Shown piece after piece: positions 8,654 to 16,459 of a DNA stretch of 64,000 bases (position 1 is its first letter; each line of letters starts with the position of its first letter). The stretch is from an uncultured Steroidobacter sp. Its GTDB lineage: Bacteria; Pseudomonadota; Gammaproteobacteria; Steroidobacterales; Steroidobacteraceae. The DNA lies in assembly GCF_937958065.1 (NCBI RefSeq), contig NZ_CALFXI010000021.1, forward strand, positions 11,692 to 75,691, in the 5' to 3' direction. Below the pieces are notes generated by a model that saw only the letters and a program-made list of their open reading frames with translations, did not search any database and had not been told where the DNA came from. The position numbers were made by a program, and so were the translations under genes.

Positions 8654-10216
8654 TTACCACCACACGGTGTAGAGAGCGGCGAGAATCGCCAGCACGCCCA
8701 GCGAGCACACGTTGAAGCTCGGCGAGGTCTCGTAGCTCACATCCGTGGTGTTCACCTGATTCTTCGCGGCCGCGGCCGGTTGCCACAGCGAGAATGCGAC
8801 CGCCAGGGCGAGCGCCAGCAGGAACACCACCATCATGCGATCCATGAACGGCAGGGACGGCCACAGCGCCTTGATGGCAATCGACAGCGCGAACGAGCCG
8901 ATGGTCGAGGCGAGCGCGCCGGCTTCGGTGGCGCGCTTCCAGAACAGGCCGAGCATGAAGATCACGACGATGCCCGGCGTGAAGAAGCCGGTGTACTCCT
9001 GGATGTATTGGAACGCCTGATCGAAGCTGCCCAGCAGCGGCCGCGCCGTCACGATCGCCAGCAGGATGGAAACGACCGCGGTGATGCGGCCCACCAGCAC
9101 CAGCTGCCGTTCGGGCTTGGGCTGGCCCATCTTGTTGTAGATGTCCAGCGTGAAGATGGTCGCGATGGAATTGATCTTGGACGCGGTCGACGCAATGATC
9201 GCCGCGATCAGCGCCGCGAACACCAGGCCGGCAATGCCGGTCGGCAGCAGCCGCATCATGGTCGGATACGCCTCGTCGGGCTTGGCCAGGTCCGGCGCGA
9301 GAATCACCGCGGCAATGCCGGGCAACACGATGATCACCGGCATCAGCAACTTCAGGAAGGCCGCGAAGATCACGCCTTTCTGCGCTTCCGCCAGGCTCTT
9401 CGCCGCCAGCGCGCGCTGGATGATGTATTGGTTGAAGCCCCAGTAGCTCAGATTCGCGATCCACATGCCGCCGATCAGCACCGACAGGCCCGGCAGATCT
9501 TTGTAATAGGGATGCGCAGCGTCGAGGATCATGTGGAAATGACCGGGCGCGCGTTCGAGCAACGTTTCGAAGCCCGCCACGACGCCCCGATCGCCGCTGA
9601 TTTCGTTCAGCGTCAACCACGAGACCAGCAGGCCGCCGAGCACCAGCAAGGACACTTGCACGATGTCGGTCATGGCAACCGCTCGCAGACCACCGCGCAA
9701 CTGGTACACGAGTGCGAACGCACCCAATCCGACCAGTGCCCAGGTCTGATCGGCGCCCGTGACTTTCGCCACCGCGATCGAGCCCAGCCAGATGATGGAT
9801 GTGAGATTCACGAAGATATACAGGCCGAGCCAGAACACCGCCATCAGGGTGCGGATGCGCGTCCCGTAGCGTTGCTCCAGGAACTGCGGCATGGTGTAGA
9901 TCTTGTTCTTCAGGAAGATCGGCAGGAACCACTTGCCGACGATCACCAGGGTCAGCGCCGCCATCCATTCATACGAGGCGATCGCCAGGCCGATCGCATA
10001 CCCCGAGCCCGACATGCCGACGATCTGCTCGGCGGAGATATTGGCGGCGATGAGCGAGGCGCCGATGGCCCACCAGGGCAGGGTCTTGGAGGCCAGGAAA
10101 TATTCCGCGGAATCTTTTTCCTGACCGCCGCGCTCGCGCGACACCCACTGCGCGAGCGCGAACAGACCGATGGCGTAGATGACGATGATGATCAGATCGA
10201 GCGTGGCGAGCTGCAT
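8654..10216 (-). CDS. Sodium/solute symporter (SSS family, SGLT-like sugar transporter)
   Basis: Inner-membrane protein of 520 residues with about 14 hydrophobic segments in the LeuT-like SSS pattern. SGLT-type text includes KTLPWWAIGASLIAANISAEQIVGMSGSGYAIG at the start, WGFNQYIIQRALAAKS in the middle, and FAALIAAIIASTASKINSIATIFTLDIY containing the sodium-site Ser/Thr run. It closely recalls vSGLT-like sugar symporters. It lies 62 bp downstream of the sugar 1-dehydrogenase gene and in the same direction, so it is the probable importer for the monosaccharide oxidised by this island. Confidence 0.88.
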   Translation of the reverse strand: MQLATLDLIIIVIYAIGLFALAQWVSRERGGQEKDSAEYFLASKTLPWWAIGASLIAANISAEQIVGMSGSGYAIGLAIASYEWMAALTLVIVGKWFLPIFLKNKIYTMPQFLEQRYGTRIRTLMAVFWLGLYIFVNLTSIIWLGSIAVAKVTGADQTWALVGLGAFALVYQLRGGLRAVAMTDIVQVSLLVLGGLLVSWLTLNEISGDRGVVAGFETLLERAPGHFHMILDAAHPYYKDLPGLSVLIGGMWIANLSYWGFNQYIIQRALAAKSLAEAQKGVIFAAFLKLLMPVIIVLPGIAAVILAPDLAKPDEAYPTMMRLLPTGIAGLVFAALIAAIIASTASKINSIATIFTLDIYNKMGQPKPERQLVLVGRITAVVSILLAIVTARPLLGSFDQAFQYIQEYTGFFTPGIVVIFMLGLFWKRATEAGALASTIGSFALSIAIKALWPSLPFMDRMMVVFLLALALAVAFSLWQPAAAAKNQVNTTDVSYETSPSFNVCSLGVLAILAALYTVWW

Positions 10217-10278
10217 GGTGGTGGTTCGCTATCCGTGGTCTCGGTTCGTCGTCGAGCGGCCGTTCAGCAGGGGCCGTC

Positions 10279-11208
10279 TTAGAAATGGAATGCGGCGCTT
10301 TGCTGGCGGAGGCCGAGCTTGAAGGCGTCCGCGACCAGTTGCAATGGTGTCGGGTCCACGTCGCTCGCGCCGGTCGCGATCAGCTGCGAGAAGCGTTGAT
10401 AGAGCCGCGCATATTCCTGGTCGCCACCCGCCAGGTGCGGCGTTTCGTCGATATACAGGCGGCTGCCGCCATCGGACAGCAGGAGCGTTTCGCGATCCGT
10501 GAGCACTTCGATGTCCCAGCACGGCGTGCCGGAATAAAGAAAGTCGAACGAGGCATCGACGCGTGCCGAGTCCTGCGACATTGCGAGCTCCGCTGCGATC
10601 GGCGCTTCGCAGTTGCAGGGGAATTCCAGCGTTGCCGAGCGCATCGTGAGCTCGCCGGGCAGGATGCGCGTCAGAATCGACAATGCGTTGATCCCTGGAT
10701 CGAACACGCCCATGCCGCCGGCCTGCAGGATCCAGTGCTGGCCCGGATGCCAGACGCGAATGTCCTCTTTCCAAGTGACGCGCACCCGTTGGATCGCTCG
10801 CTCACTGAGCCACTCGCGCGCCGGCTCGACGCCCGCCGCCTCGCGTGAATGCCACGCGGTGAACAGCGTCAATCCACGCCTTTGCGCACGTTCGGCGAGA
10901 TCGTCGACCTCGGCGACACTCGTGGCCGGCGGTTTTTCCAGCATGACATGCAGCCCGGCCTCGAGCGCTTCGCGCGCGAGCTCGTGGCGACACGCGGGCG
11001 GCGTGCACAGCGAGACCGCATCGACCTCCATGCCCGAGGCGAGCAGGGATGCGATGTCGGTGAAAGTGGACACGTCGGGGACGGCGCCGTCGCGATTCAC
11101 CGCGGCGACCAGCTCGAAGGCGGCGCTGCGTGCCAGGGTCGGCAAGTGCTGGTCGCGCGCAATTTTTCCCACCCCCACGAGCGCCAGTCTGATCGCTGCT
11201 GATCCCAC
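10279..11208 (-). CDS. Gfo/Idh/MocA aldose 1-dehydrogenase (D-galactose or L-arabinose type)
   Basis: NAD(P)-dependent oxidoreductase of 309 residues. The Rossmann motif ALVGVGKIARDQH is at about 9-21, EKPPAT marks the conserved catalytic Lys loop, and WKEDIRVWHPGQHWI plus GGMGVFDPGINALSI are stretches I recall from Azospirillum L-arabinose 1-dehydrogenase and Pseudomonas D-galactose dehydrogenase. It would oxidise the aldose to its lactone as step one of a non-phosphorylating route. The start is GTG. It is divergent from the aldonate dehydratase gene and transcribed toward the symporter gene. Confidence 0.85.
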   Translation of the reverse strand: MGSAAIRLALVGVGKIARDQHLPTLARSAAFELVAAVNRDGAVPDVSTFTDIASLLASGMEVDAVSLCTPPACRHELAREALEAGLHVMLEKPPATSVAEVDDLAERAQRRGLTLFTAWHSREAAGVEPAREWLSERAIQRVRVTWKEDIRVWHPGQHWILQAGGMGVFDPGINALSILTRILPGELTMRSATLEFPCNCEAPIAAELAMSQDSARVDASFDFLYSGTPCWDIEVLTDRETLLLSDGGSRLYIDETPHLAGGDQEYARLYQRFSQLIATGASDVDPTPLQLVADAFKLGLRQQSAAFHF

Positions 11209-11290
11209 CTTCGAGAACCTCGTCGAGCCGGGGCGGGATAGACGCTGGCATTTGCCAACGCTTGCGGCTATCTTCGTCGCGGCAAAGCTG

Positions 11291-11308
11291 ATTTATATGA
11301 TATATAGG
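11291..11308 (+). promoter_or_regulatory. Candidate GntR operator in the divergent promoter region
   Basis: AT-rich element ATTTATATGATATATAGG in an otherwise GC-rich 163-bp divergent spacer. It contains the perfect dyad TATAT-G-ATATA at 11294-11304. Fifteen of its 18 bases recur, in inverted orientation, just upstream of the GntR gene at 16373-16390. It is placed to control both the dehydratase (start 64 bp away) and the dehydrogenase (start 83 bp away). The regulator assignment is inference. Confidence 0.6.
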
Positions 11309-11371
11309 CTTTATAGACTGCGATGCCGTCAATAGCAACAGCGGCGTCGCTCGAGTGGCACGGGGATTTGC

Positions 11372-13168
11372 ATGATCGACAATGGGCAAGGCAGGAAATT
11401 GCGCTCGCGTTCCTGGTTCGACAATCCGTCCAATCCGGACATGACCGCGCTCTATATCGAGAAGTACCTGAACTACGGTCTGTCGATCGAGGAGCTGCAG
11501 AGCGATCGGCCCATCATCGGCATCGCCCAGACGGGCAGCGATCTGACGCCCTGCAACCGCCAGCACCTGATCCTGGCGGAGCGCGTCAAGGCGGGCATCC
11601 GCGAGGCCGGCGGCATTCCGCTCGAGTTTCCGCTGCATCCGATTCAGGAGACCGGCAAGCGTCCGACCGCGGGCCTGGATCGCAATCTGGCTTACTTGAG
11701 CCTGGTCGAAACGCTGTTCGGGTATCCGCTGGACGGCGTGGTGCTCACCATCGGTTGCGACAAGACCACGCCCGCCGCATTGATGGCGGCCGCCACCGTG
11801 AACCTGCCGGCGATCGCGCTGTCGGTGGGACCCATGCTCAATGGCTTCTACGAAGGGCGCCGGGTCGGTTCGGGCACGATCGTCTGGAAAGCGCGCAGCA
11901 TGCTGGCGGCGGGCGAGATCGACTATCAAGGTTTCGTGCGATTGGTTGCGTCCGCCGCACCGTCCACGGGCTTCTGCAACACCATGGGCACGGCGACCAC
12001 CATGAACTCGCTGACCGAAGCGCTCGGCATGTCGCTGCCCGGATCCGCTGCGATTCCCGCGCCGTATCGCGACCGACAGGAATGCGCGTACCGCACCGGC
12101 CTGACGATCGTCGATCTGGTGAATGCGGACCGCAAGCCGTCCGACATCCTCACTCGCGACGCGTTCCTCAATGCGATTCGCGTCAATTCGGCGCTCGGTG
12201 GCTCGACCAATGCGCCGATCCATCTCAACGCCATCGCGCGCCATGTCGGCGTGGAGCTGACGCTGGAGGATTGGGAGCGCCACGGCCACGATGTGCCGCT
12301 GCTCGTGAATCTGCAGCCCGCCGGCGAATACCTCGGTGAGGATTTCTATCGCGCGGGCGGTGTGCCCGCCGTGGTGGGCGAGCTGCTGCGTGCGGGCTTG
12401 ATCGCTGCTGACGCGTTGACCGTGAACGGTCGCACCATCGGCGAGAACTGCGCGAATGCTCGCAGCCTCGATGAGGAGGTCATTCGTCCTTACGCGCGAC
12501 CTCTGAAGCCCGCGGCCGGCTTGACGGTGCTCAAGGGCAATCTGTTCGATTCGGCGATCATGAAGACCAGCGTGATCTCGCCGGAGTTTCGGGCGCGCTA
12601 TCTGTCCGATCCCAAGGATCCGGAGGCGTTCGAAGGCAAGGTCGTGGTGTTCGACGGGCCGGAGGACTATCACTCGCGCATCGACGATCCGGCGCTCGGC
12701 ATCGATGAGCGTTCCATCCTGGTGATTCGCGGCACGGGGCCCATCGGTTATCCGGGTGGTGCGGAGGTCGTGAACATGCGTCCGCCCGCGGCATTGATTC
12801 GCGCCGGCGTGGATGCGTTGCCTTGCATCGGCGATGGCCGTCAATCCGGCACCTCCGGCTCGCCCTCGATTCTGAATGCTTCGCCCGAGTCGGCGGTTGG
12901 CGGTGGCTTGTCGCTGCTGCGGACCGGCGACCGAGTGCGTATCGATCTGCGTCGTCGTGAAGTTCGCGTGTTGATCGACGATCAAGAGCTCGCGGCCCGT
13001 CGCAAGGAAGTGGAGGCCGCGGGGCCGACGTATCCGAAGTCACAAACGCCTTGGCAGGAAATCCATCGCGCGCTGACCGGCCAGTTCGAAACCGGCGCGG
13101 TGCTCGAAATGGCGGTGAAGTATCAGCGCCTGGCGCAGACCGTGGACAACCTGCGAGACAGTCATTAG
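11372..13168 (+). CDS. Aldonate dehydratase of the IlvD/Edd family (D-xylonate/L-arabonate type)
   Basis: 598 residues. RSRSWFDNPSNPDMTALYIE and IGIAQTGSDLTPCNRQHL match the sugar-acid branch (Caulobacter XylD-like) rather than IlvD. Cys61, Cys129 (GCDKTTPA) and Cys202 (GFCNTMGTATT) are the expected Fe-S cysteines, and Lys131 is the lysine carbamylated in this family. GDGRQSGTSGSPSILNASPE near the C-terminus holds the catalytic Ser loop. It dehydrates an aldonate to the 2-keto-3-deoxy acid, following the neighbouring dehydrogenase. Lactonase and later enzymes of a Weimberg-type route are not in the window. Xylonate, arabonate and galactonate cannot be told apart here. Confidence 0.88.
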   Translation: MIDNGQGRKLRSRSWFDNPSNPDMTALYIEKYLNYGLSIEELQSDRPIIGIAQTGSDLTPCNRQHLILAERVKAGIREAGGIPLEFPLHPIQETGKRPTAGLDRNLAYLSLVETLFGYPLDGVVLTIGCDKTTPAALMAAATVNLPAIALSVGPMLNGFYEGRRVGSGTIVWKARSMLAAGEIDYQGFVRLVASAAPSTGFCNTMGTATTMNSLTEALGMSLPGSAAIPAPYRDRQECAYRTGLTIVDLVNADRKPSDILTRDAFLNAIRVNSALGGSTNAPIHLNAIARHVGVELTLEDWERHGHDVPLLVNLQPAGEYLGEDFYRAGGVPAVVGELLRAGLIAADALTVNGRTIGENCANARSLDEEVIRPYARPLKPAAGLTVLKGNLFDSAIMKTSVISPEFRARYLSDPKDPEAFEGKVVVFDGPEDYHSRIDDPALGIDERSILVIRGTGPIGYPGGAEVVNMRPPAALIRAGVDALPCIGDGRQSGTSGSPSILNASPESAVGGGLSLLRTGDRVRIDLRRREVRVLIDDQELAARRKEVEAAGPTYPKSQTPWQEIHRALTGQFETGAVLEMAVKYQRLAQTVDNLRDSH

Positions 13169-13196
13169 TTACCAGTCAGTGGACGGGGGCAATTCG

Positions 13197-14372
13197 ATGT
13201 CGAGACGTTCGAGGAGCACGGCGCTGGCCAGCGTCGCGCCGCTAAGCTTGATTTGCGCGCTATCGCTGGCGCCTCCGGTCACGCAGGCCGCCGACTATGC
13301 GCGGGCATCTTTCGGCAAGTTGCCCGATGGTCGCGCCGTCGAAGCGGTCACGTTGAGCAATGGCAAAGGAGTGAAAGCAGCCGTCATCAATTATGGTGCG
13401 GCCTTGCAATCGCTGGTGATGCCGGATCGCGCGGGCAAGCTGGCCGATGTGACCCTGGGATATGCCTCGCTCGACGGCTATCTCACCAAGCCCGAATATT
13501 TCGGCGCGACCGTCGGTCGCTTCGCCAATCGTCTGGCCGAAGGTCGGTTCACGCTGGACGGCAAGGTGTATCAGACGCCGCGCAACGACAATGGCAACGC
13601 GCTGCATGGTGGCGAGCGCGGCTTCGACAAGGTTCTGTGGGAAATCGTGGACGTGAAGCGTGGCGACACGGCGTCGGTCCGCATGCGCTACGTCAGCAAG
13701 GATGGCGATCAGGGGTATCCCGGCACGCTGACGGTATTCGCGACGTATTCTTTGAACGAAGCCAACGAGCTTCGAATCGAATATACGGCGACGACGGATC
13801 GCGCCACGATTGCGAACATCACCAATCATGCTTACTGGAACCTGGCGGGCGAGGGCGCCGCGGTGGGCGCGATGGGCCACCTGCTCACGATCCCGGCCGA
13901 GCATTACACGCCCGTCAACGCCAAACTGATTCCGACGGGTGAATTGAAGCCGGTCGCCAACACCGTGTTCGATTTCCGCACGCCGCAGCCGATTGGCGCG
14001 CGCGTGCGTGAGGCTCGCGATCCGCAGATCGGTTACGGCAAGGGCTACGATCACAACTTCATGATCGCTCGCGACGTGGCCAAAGAGCCGCGTCTGCTGG
14101 CGCGAGTGGAGGAGCCGACCACGGGCCGCGGCTTCGAGCTGCTGTCGAATCAGCCGGCGCTGCAGTTCTACTCGGGCAACTTCATGGATGGCACCGTGAT
14201 CGGCAAGTCCGGCCGCGCCTATCGCCAGGGCGATGCGCTGGTGCTCGAGCCGCAGCTGCCGCCCGATGTGCCGAATCAGCCGAAACTCGGTTCGGCGCGC
14301 CTCGAGCCGGGCACGACTTATCGGAACGTCATCGTCTATCGATTGTTCGTCAACGGAGCGCAGGCGCACTGA
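13197..14372 (+). CDS. galM: Aldose 1-epimerase (mutarotase), exported
   Basis: About 391 residues with a signal peptide (roughly 1-31, ending TQAADYA). The mutarotase fold follows with the family residues: GATVGRFANRLAEGRF, NGNALHGGERGFDKVLW (general-acid His), NITNHAYWNLAG (second catalytic His region), GYDHNF, and a late LVLEPQ where the catalytic Glu sits. It interconverts alpha and beta anomers of aldoses, here probably in the periplasm before uptake. The start at 13197 follows a G-rich ribosome-binding stretch; two more upstream in-frame starts would only lengthen the leader. It is in the same operon as the dehydratase, 28 bp away. Confidence 0.88.
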   Translation: MSRRSRSTALASVAPLSLICALSLAPPVTQAADYARASFGKLPDGRAVEAVTLSNGKGVKAAVINYGAALQSLVMPDRAGKLADVTLGYASLDGYLTKPEYFGATVGRFANRLAEGRFTLDGKVYQTPRNDNGNALHGGERGFDKVLWEIVDVKRGDTASVRMRYVSKDGDQGYPGTLTVFATYSLNEANELRIEYTATTDRATIANITNHAYWNLAGEGAAVGAMGHLLTIPAEHYTPVNAKLIPTGELKPVANTVFDFRTPQPIGARVREARDPQIGYGKGYDHNFMIARDVAKEPRLLARVEEPTTGRGFELLSNQPALQFYSGNFMDGTVIGKSGRAYRQGDALVLEPQLPPDVPNQPKLGSARLEPGTTYRNVIVYRLFVNGAQAH

Positions 14373-14405
14373 CGCGCAGGCCGCCGTACTCACAGGAGAA
14401 TCCGC

Positions 14406-15548
14406 ATGCAAAAAACCGCCTCGATCGCGCTCGTTGCCGTGCTGCAACTGGCGCTGCTGTTCCTGTCGCCGGCCTTCGCGGCCGAGCGCTGGACGGAGCA
14501 GCAGGCGCATGAGTGGTACAACCGTCAGCCCTGGCTGGTCGGCGCCAATTACATTCCGGCGAACGCCATCAACCAGCTGGAGATGTGGCAGGCCGACACC
14601 TTCGATCCGGCGACCATCGACAAGGAGCTCGGTTGGGCGCAGTCCATCGGCATGAACACCATGCGCGTGTATCTGCACAATCTGCTGTGGGAACAGGACG
14701 CGAAGGGTTTCAAGCAGCGCATCGATGCGTTCCTCGCGATCGCGGCCAAGCACAACATCAAGCCCATCTTCGTGCTGTTCGACAGCTGCTGGGATCCGGA
14801 GCCGAAGCTCGGGCCGCAGCGTCCGCCGATTCCGGGCGTGCACAACCCCGGTTGGGTGCAGGCGCCGGGACGCGCGCGGCTGGAGGATGTTTCGGGTTAT
14901 CCGAAGCTGCGTGAGTACGTGCAGGGCGTCGTTGGCGCGTTCGCCAAGGATCCGCGCATCCTGGCCTGGGATGTCTGGAACGAGCCCGACAACGACGGCG
15001 GCGGCAACTATCCGAAGCACGTCGGCAAGCAGAAGCATGTCGAAACGCTGCTGGGCCAGGTGTTCGAGTGGGCGCGCTCGCAGAAGCCGACCCAGCCGCT
15101 CACCAGCGGTGTGTGGCATCACGACGACTGGTCGTCGCTCGACAAGCTCAACGCCATCGAGAAGATCCAGATCACTCAGTCGGACGTGATTTCCTTCCAC
15201 GACTACAGCTGGCCCGAAGTGTTCGAGCGTCGCGTGAAGCAGCTGCAGGTCTACGGCCGTCCTCTGCTGTGCACCGAATACATGGCGCGCGGCAACGGCT
15301 CGACGTTCGACAACTCGCTGCCGCTCGGCAAGCGCTACAACGTGGCCATGTTCAACTGGGGTCTGGTGGACGGCAAGACGCAGACGCGCATGCCCTGGGA
15401 TTCCTGGAAGAAGCCGTACACGCACGAAGAGCCGACCATCTGGTTCCACGACGTGTTCCGTGCCAACGGCACACCGTATCGCGCTGCTGAAACGGAGCTG
15501 ATCAAGCGCCTGACCAGCGAGCCGCGCGAAGCGGCCGGCACGCAGTAA
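14406..15548 (+). CDS. Secreted GH5-like glycoside hydrolase
   Basis: 380 residues with a signal peptide (about 1-26, SPAFAAERW). The remainder is a TIM-barrel hydrolase of clan GH-A style: WLVGANYIPANAIN at the first strand, MNTMRVYLHNLLW, the acid/base Glu193 in DVWNEPDND, and the probable nucleophile Glu291 in LLCTEYMARG. Similar proteins are often called 1,4-beta-xylanase or cellulase-family hydrolases. It would release sugars outside the cytoplasm for the mutarotase and symporter encoded nearby. It follows the mutarotase by 33 bp. Substrate specificity is not readable. Confidence 0.82.
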   Translation: MQKTASIALVAVLQLALLFLSPAFAAERWTEQQAHEWYNRQPWLVGANYIPANAINQLEMWQADTFDPATIDKELGWAQSIGMNTMRVYLHNLLWEQDAKGFKQRIDAFLAIAAKHNIKPIFVLFDSCWDPEPKLGPQRPPIPGVHNPGWVQAPGRARLEDVSGYPKLREYVQGVVGAFAKDPRILAWDVWNEPDNDGGGNYPKHVGKQKHVETLLGQVFEWARSQKPTQPLTSGVWHHDDWSSLDKLNAIEKIQITQSDVISFHDYSWPEVFERRVKQLQVYGRPLLCTEYMARGNGSTFDNSLPLGKRYNVAMFNWGLVDGKTQTRMPWDSWKKPYTHEEPTIWFHDVFRANGTPYRAAETELIKRLTSEPREAAGTQ

Positions 15549-15560
15549 GCACTCCCCCGG

Positions 15561-15584
15561 GACGAGGCCATGGACGGCCCCGTC
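15561..15584. terminator. Hairpin between convergent genes
   Basis: GACGAGGCC and GGCCCCGTC can pair over nine positions (one G-U type mismatch) around a 6-base loop. The hairpin sits between the converging hydrolase and GntR genes. There is no T-run on either side, so it is a weak bidirectional terminator candidate. Confidence 0.4.
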
Positions 15585-15605
15585 TCATCGGCATTCGGGC
15601 GACAC

Positions 15606-16355
15606 TCAGCGTCGCTTCGCCGCCTTGCCGTTCTTCTCCTGCTCGACGGTGTCCATCAGATCGAGCACGTCACTGACGAGCTTCTTCATCGCGGTGCGCG
15701 CCTTTTCCGGTTGGCGCTTCACGATTGCGTGCGCAACCGCGGCGTGGTCCGGAATGCTGGCCGAGTGCCCCTTGATCCGGTTGGTGAATTGAATCGAGCT
15801 GCGCAGCGCGGTGGCGACGACGTCCTGGAACTGGGCGAAGAACGGGTTCTTCGAGCCTTTCAACACCGCGACGTGAAAGGCGATGTCGGCTTCGAGAATC
15901 TGATCGGCGCCGGTCTCGGCTGCTTTCATCCGCTCCAGCCCCGCATTGATGGCGGCCAGGTCGCCGTCATCGGCGAGCACAGCGGCGAGCGCCGCGGCTT
16001 CGGGCTCGATGGCGCTGCGCAGCTGGTTGAACTGTCGGAGCAGCTCGATGGAGAACTTCCGGTTCAGCAGCCAGCGCAGCACATCGGTATCGAACAGATT
16101 CCACGACGAGCGCGGCTGCACGATCGTTCCCTGACGCGGGCGCGCGCTGACCAGCCCTTTGGCGGTCAGCATCTTCACCGCTTCGCGCGTCACCGAGCGG
16201 CTCACGCCATGCTGTTTCGCGAGCTCCGCTTCGGTGGGAAACGGGCCATCGTCATACTGGCCGGTCACGATCGCACGGCCGAGTGCGTCGAGCAGGCCAT
16301 GCGTCAGGTTCCGGCCGAGGTTGAGCCGCAGCTCCGCGGGAGTTGTATCGATCAC
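15606..16355 (-). CDS. GntR family regulator, FadR/FCD subfamily
   Basis: 249 residues. An N-terminal winged helix at about 15-80 (LLDALGRAIVTGQY...PTEAELAKQHGVSRSVTREAVKMLTAKGLVSARPRQGT) is followed by an FCD effector domain at about 95-230 (RSAIEPEAAALAA...DIAFHVAVLKGSKNPFF...DHAAVAHAI) with the metal-binding Asp/His pattern. FCD members bind small organic acids such as sugar acids. The start codon is GTG (minus strand at 16353-16355). An 18-bp element shared with the dehydratase/dehydrogenase promoter region lies 17 bp upstream, implying autoregulation and control of the sugar-oxidation island. Confidence 0.87.
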   Translation of the reverse strand: MIDTTPAELRLNLGRNLTHGLLDALGRAIVTGQYDDGPFPTEAELAKQHGVSRSVTREAVKMLTAKGLVSARPRQGTIVQPRSSWNLFDTDVLRWLLNRKFSIELLRQFNQLRSAIEPEAAALAAVLADDGDLAAINAGLERMKAAETGADQILEADIAFHVAVLKGSKNPFFAQFQDVVATALRSSIQFTNRIKGHSASIPDHAAVAHAIVKRQPEKARTAMKKLVSDVLDLMDTVEQEKNGKAAKRR

Positions 16356-16372
16356 GGCGACGACTTGAATGT

Positions 16373-16390
16373 CCTATTCGTCATATAAAT
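16373..16390 (-). promoter_or_regulatory. Candidate GntR operator upstream of the regulator gene
   Basis: Read on the minus strand this is ATTTATATGACGAATAGG, identical in 15 of 18 positions to the element at 11291-11308. It ends 17 bp before the GTG start of the GntR gene, a position suited to autorepression. Confidence 0.58.
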
Positions 16391-16459
16391 GAACAGTACC
16401 ATTCAGCGGCGCTCCCTGCCAGGACGTGTCGAGCCAACGCGCGCGGTGCTGCGCTCGGA

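Noticed and set aside
10802..12985. 727-codon minus-strand frame opposite the aldonate dehydratase
   Set aside because: Very long but antisense to a gene with full catalytic motifs; composition is His/Arg/Gln-rich and domainless.
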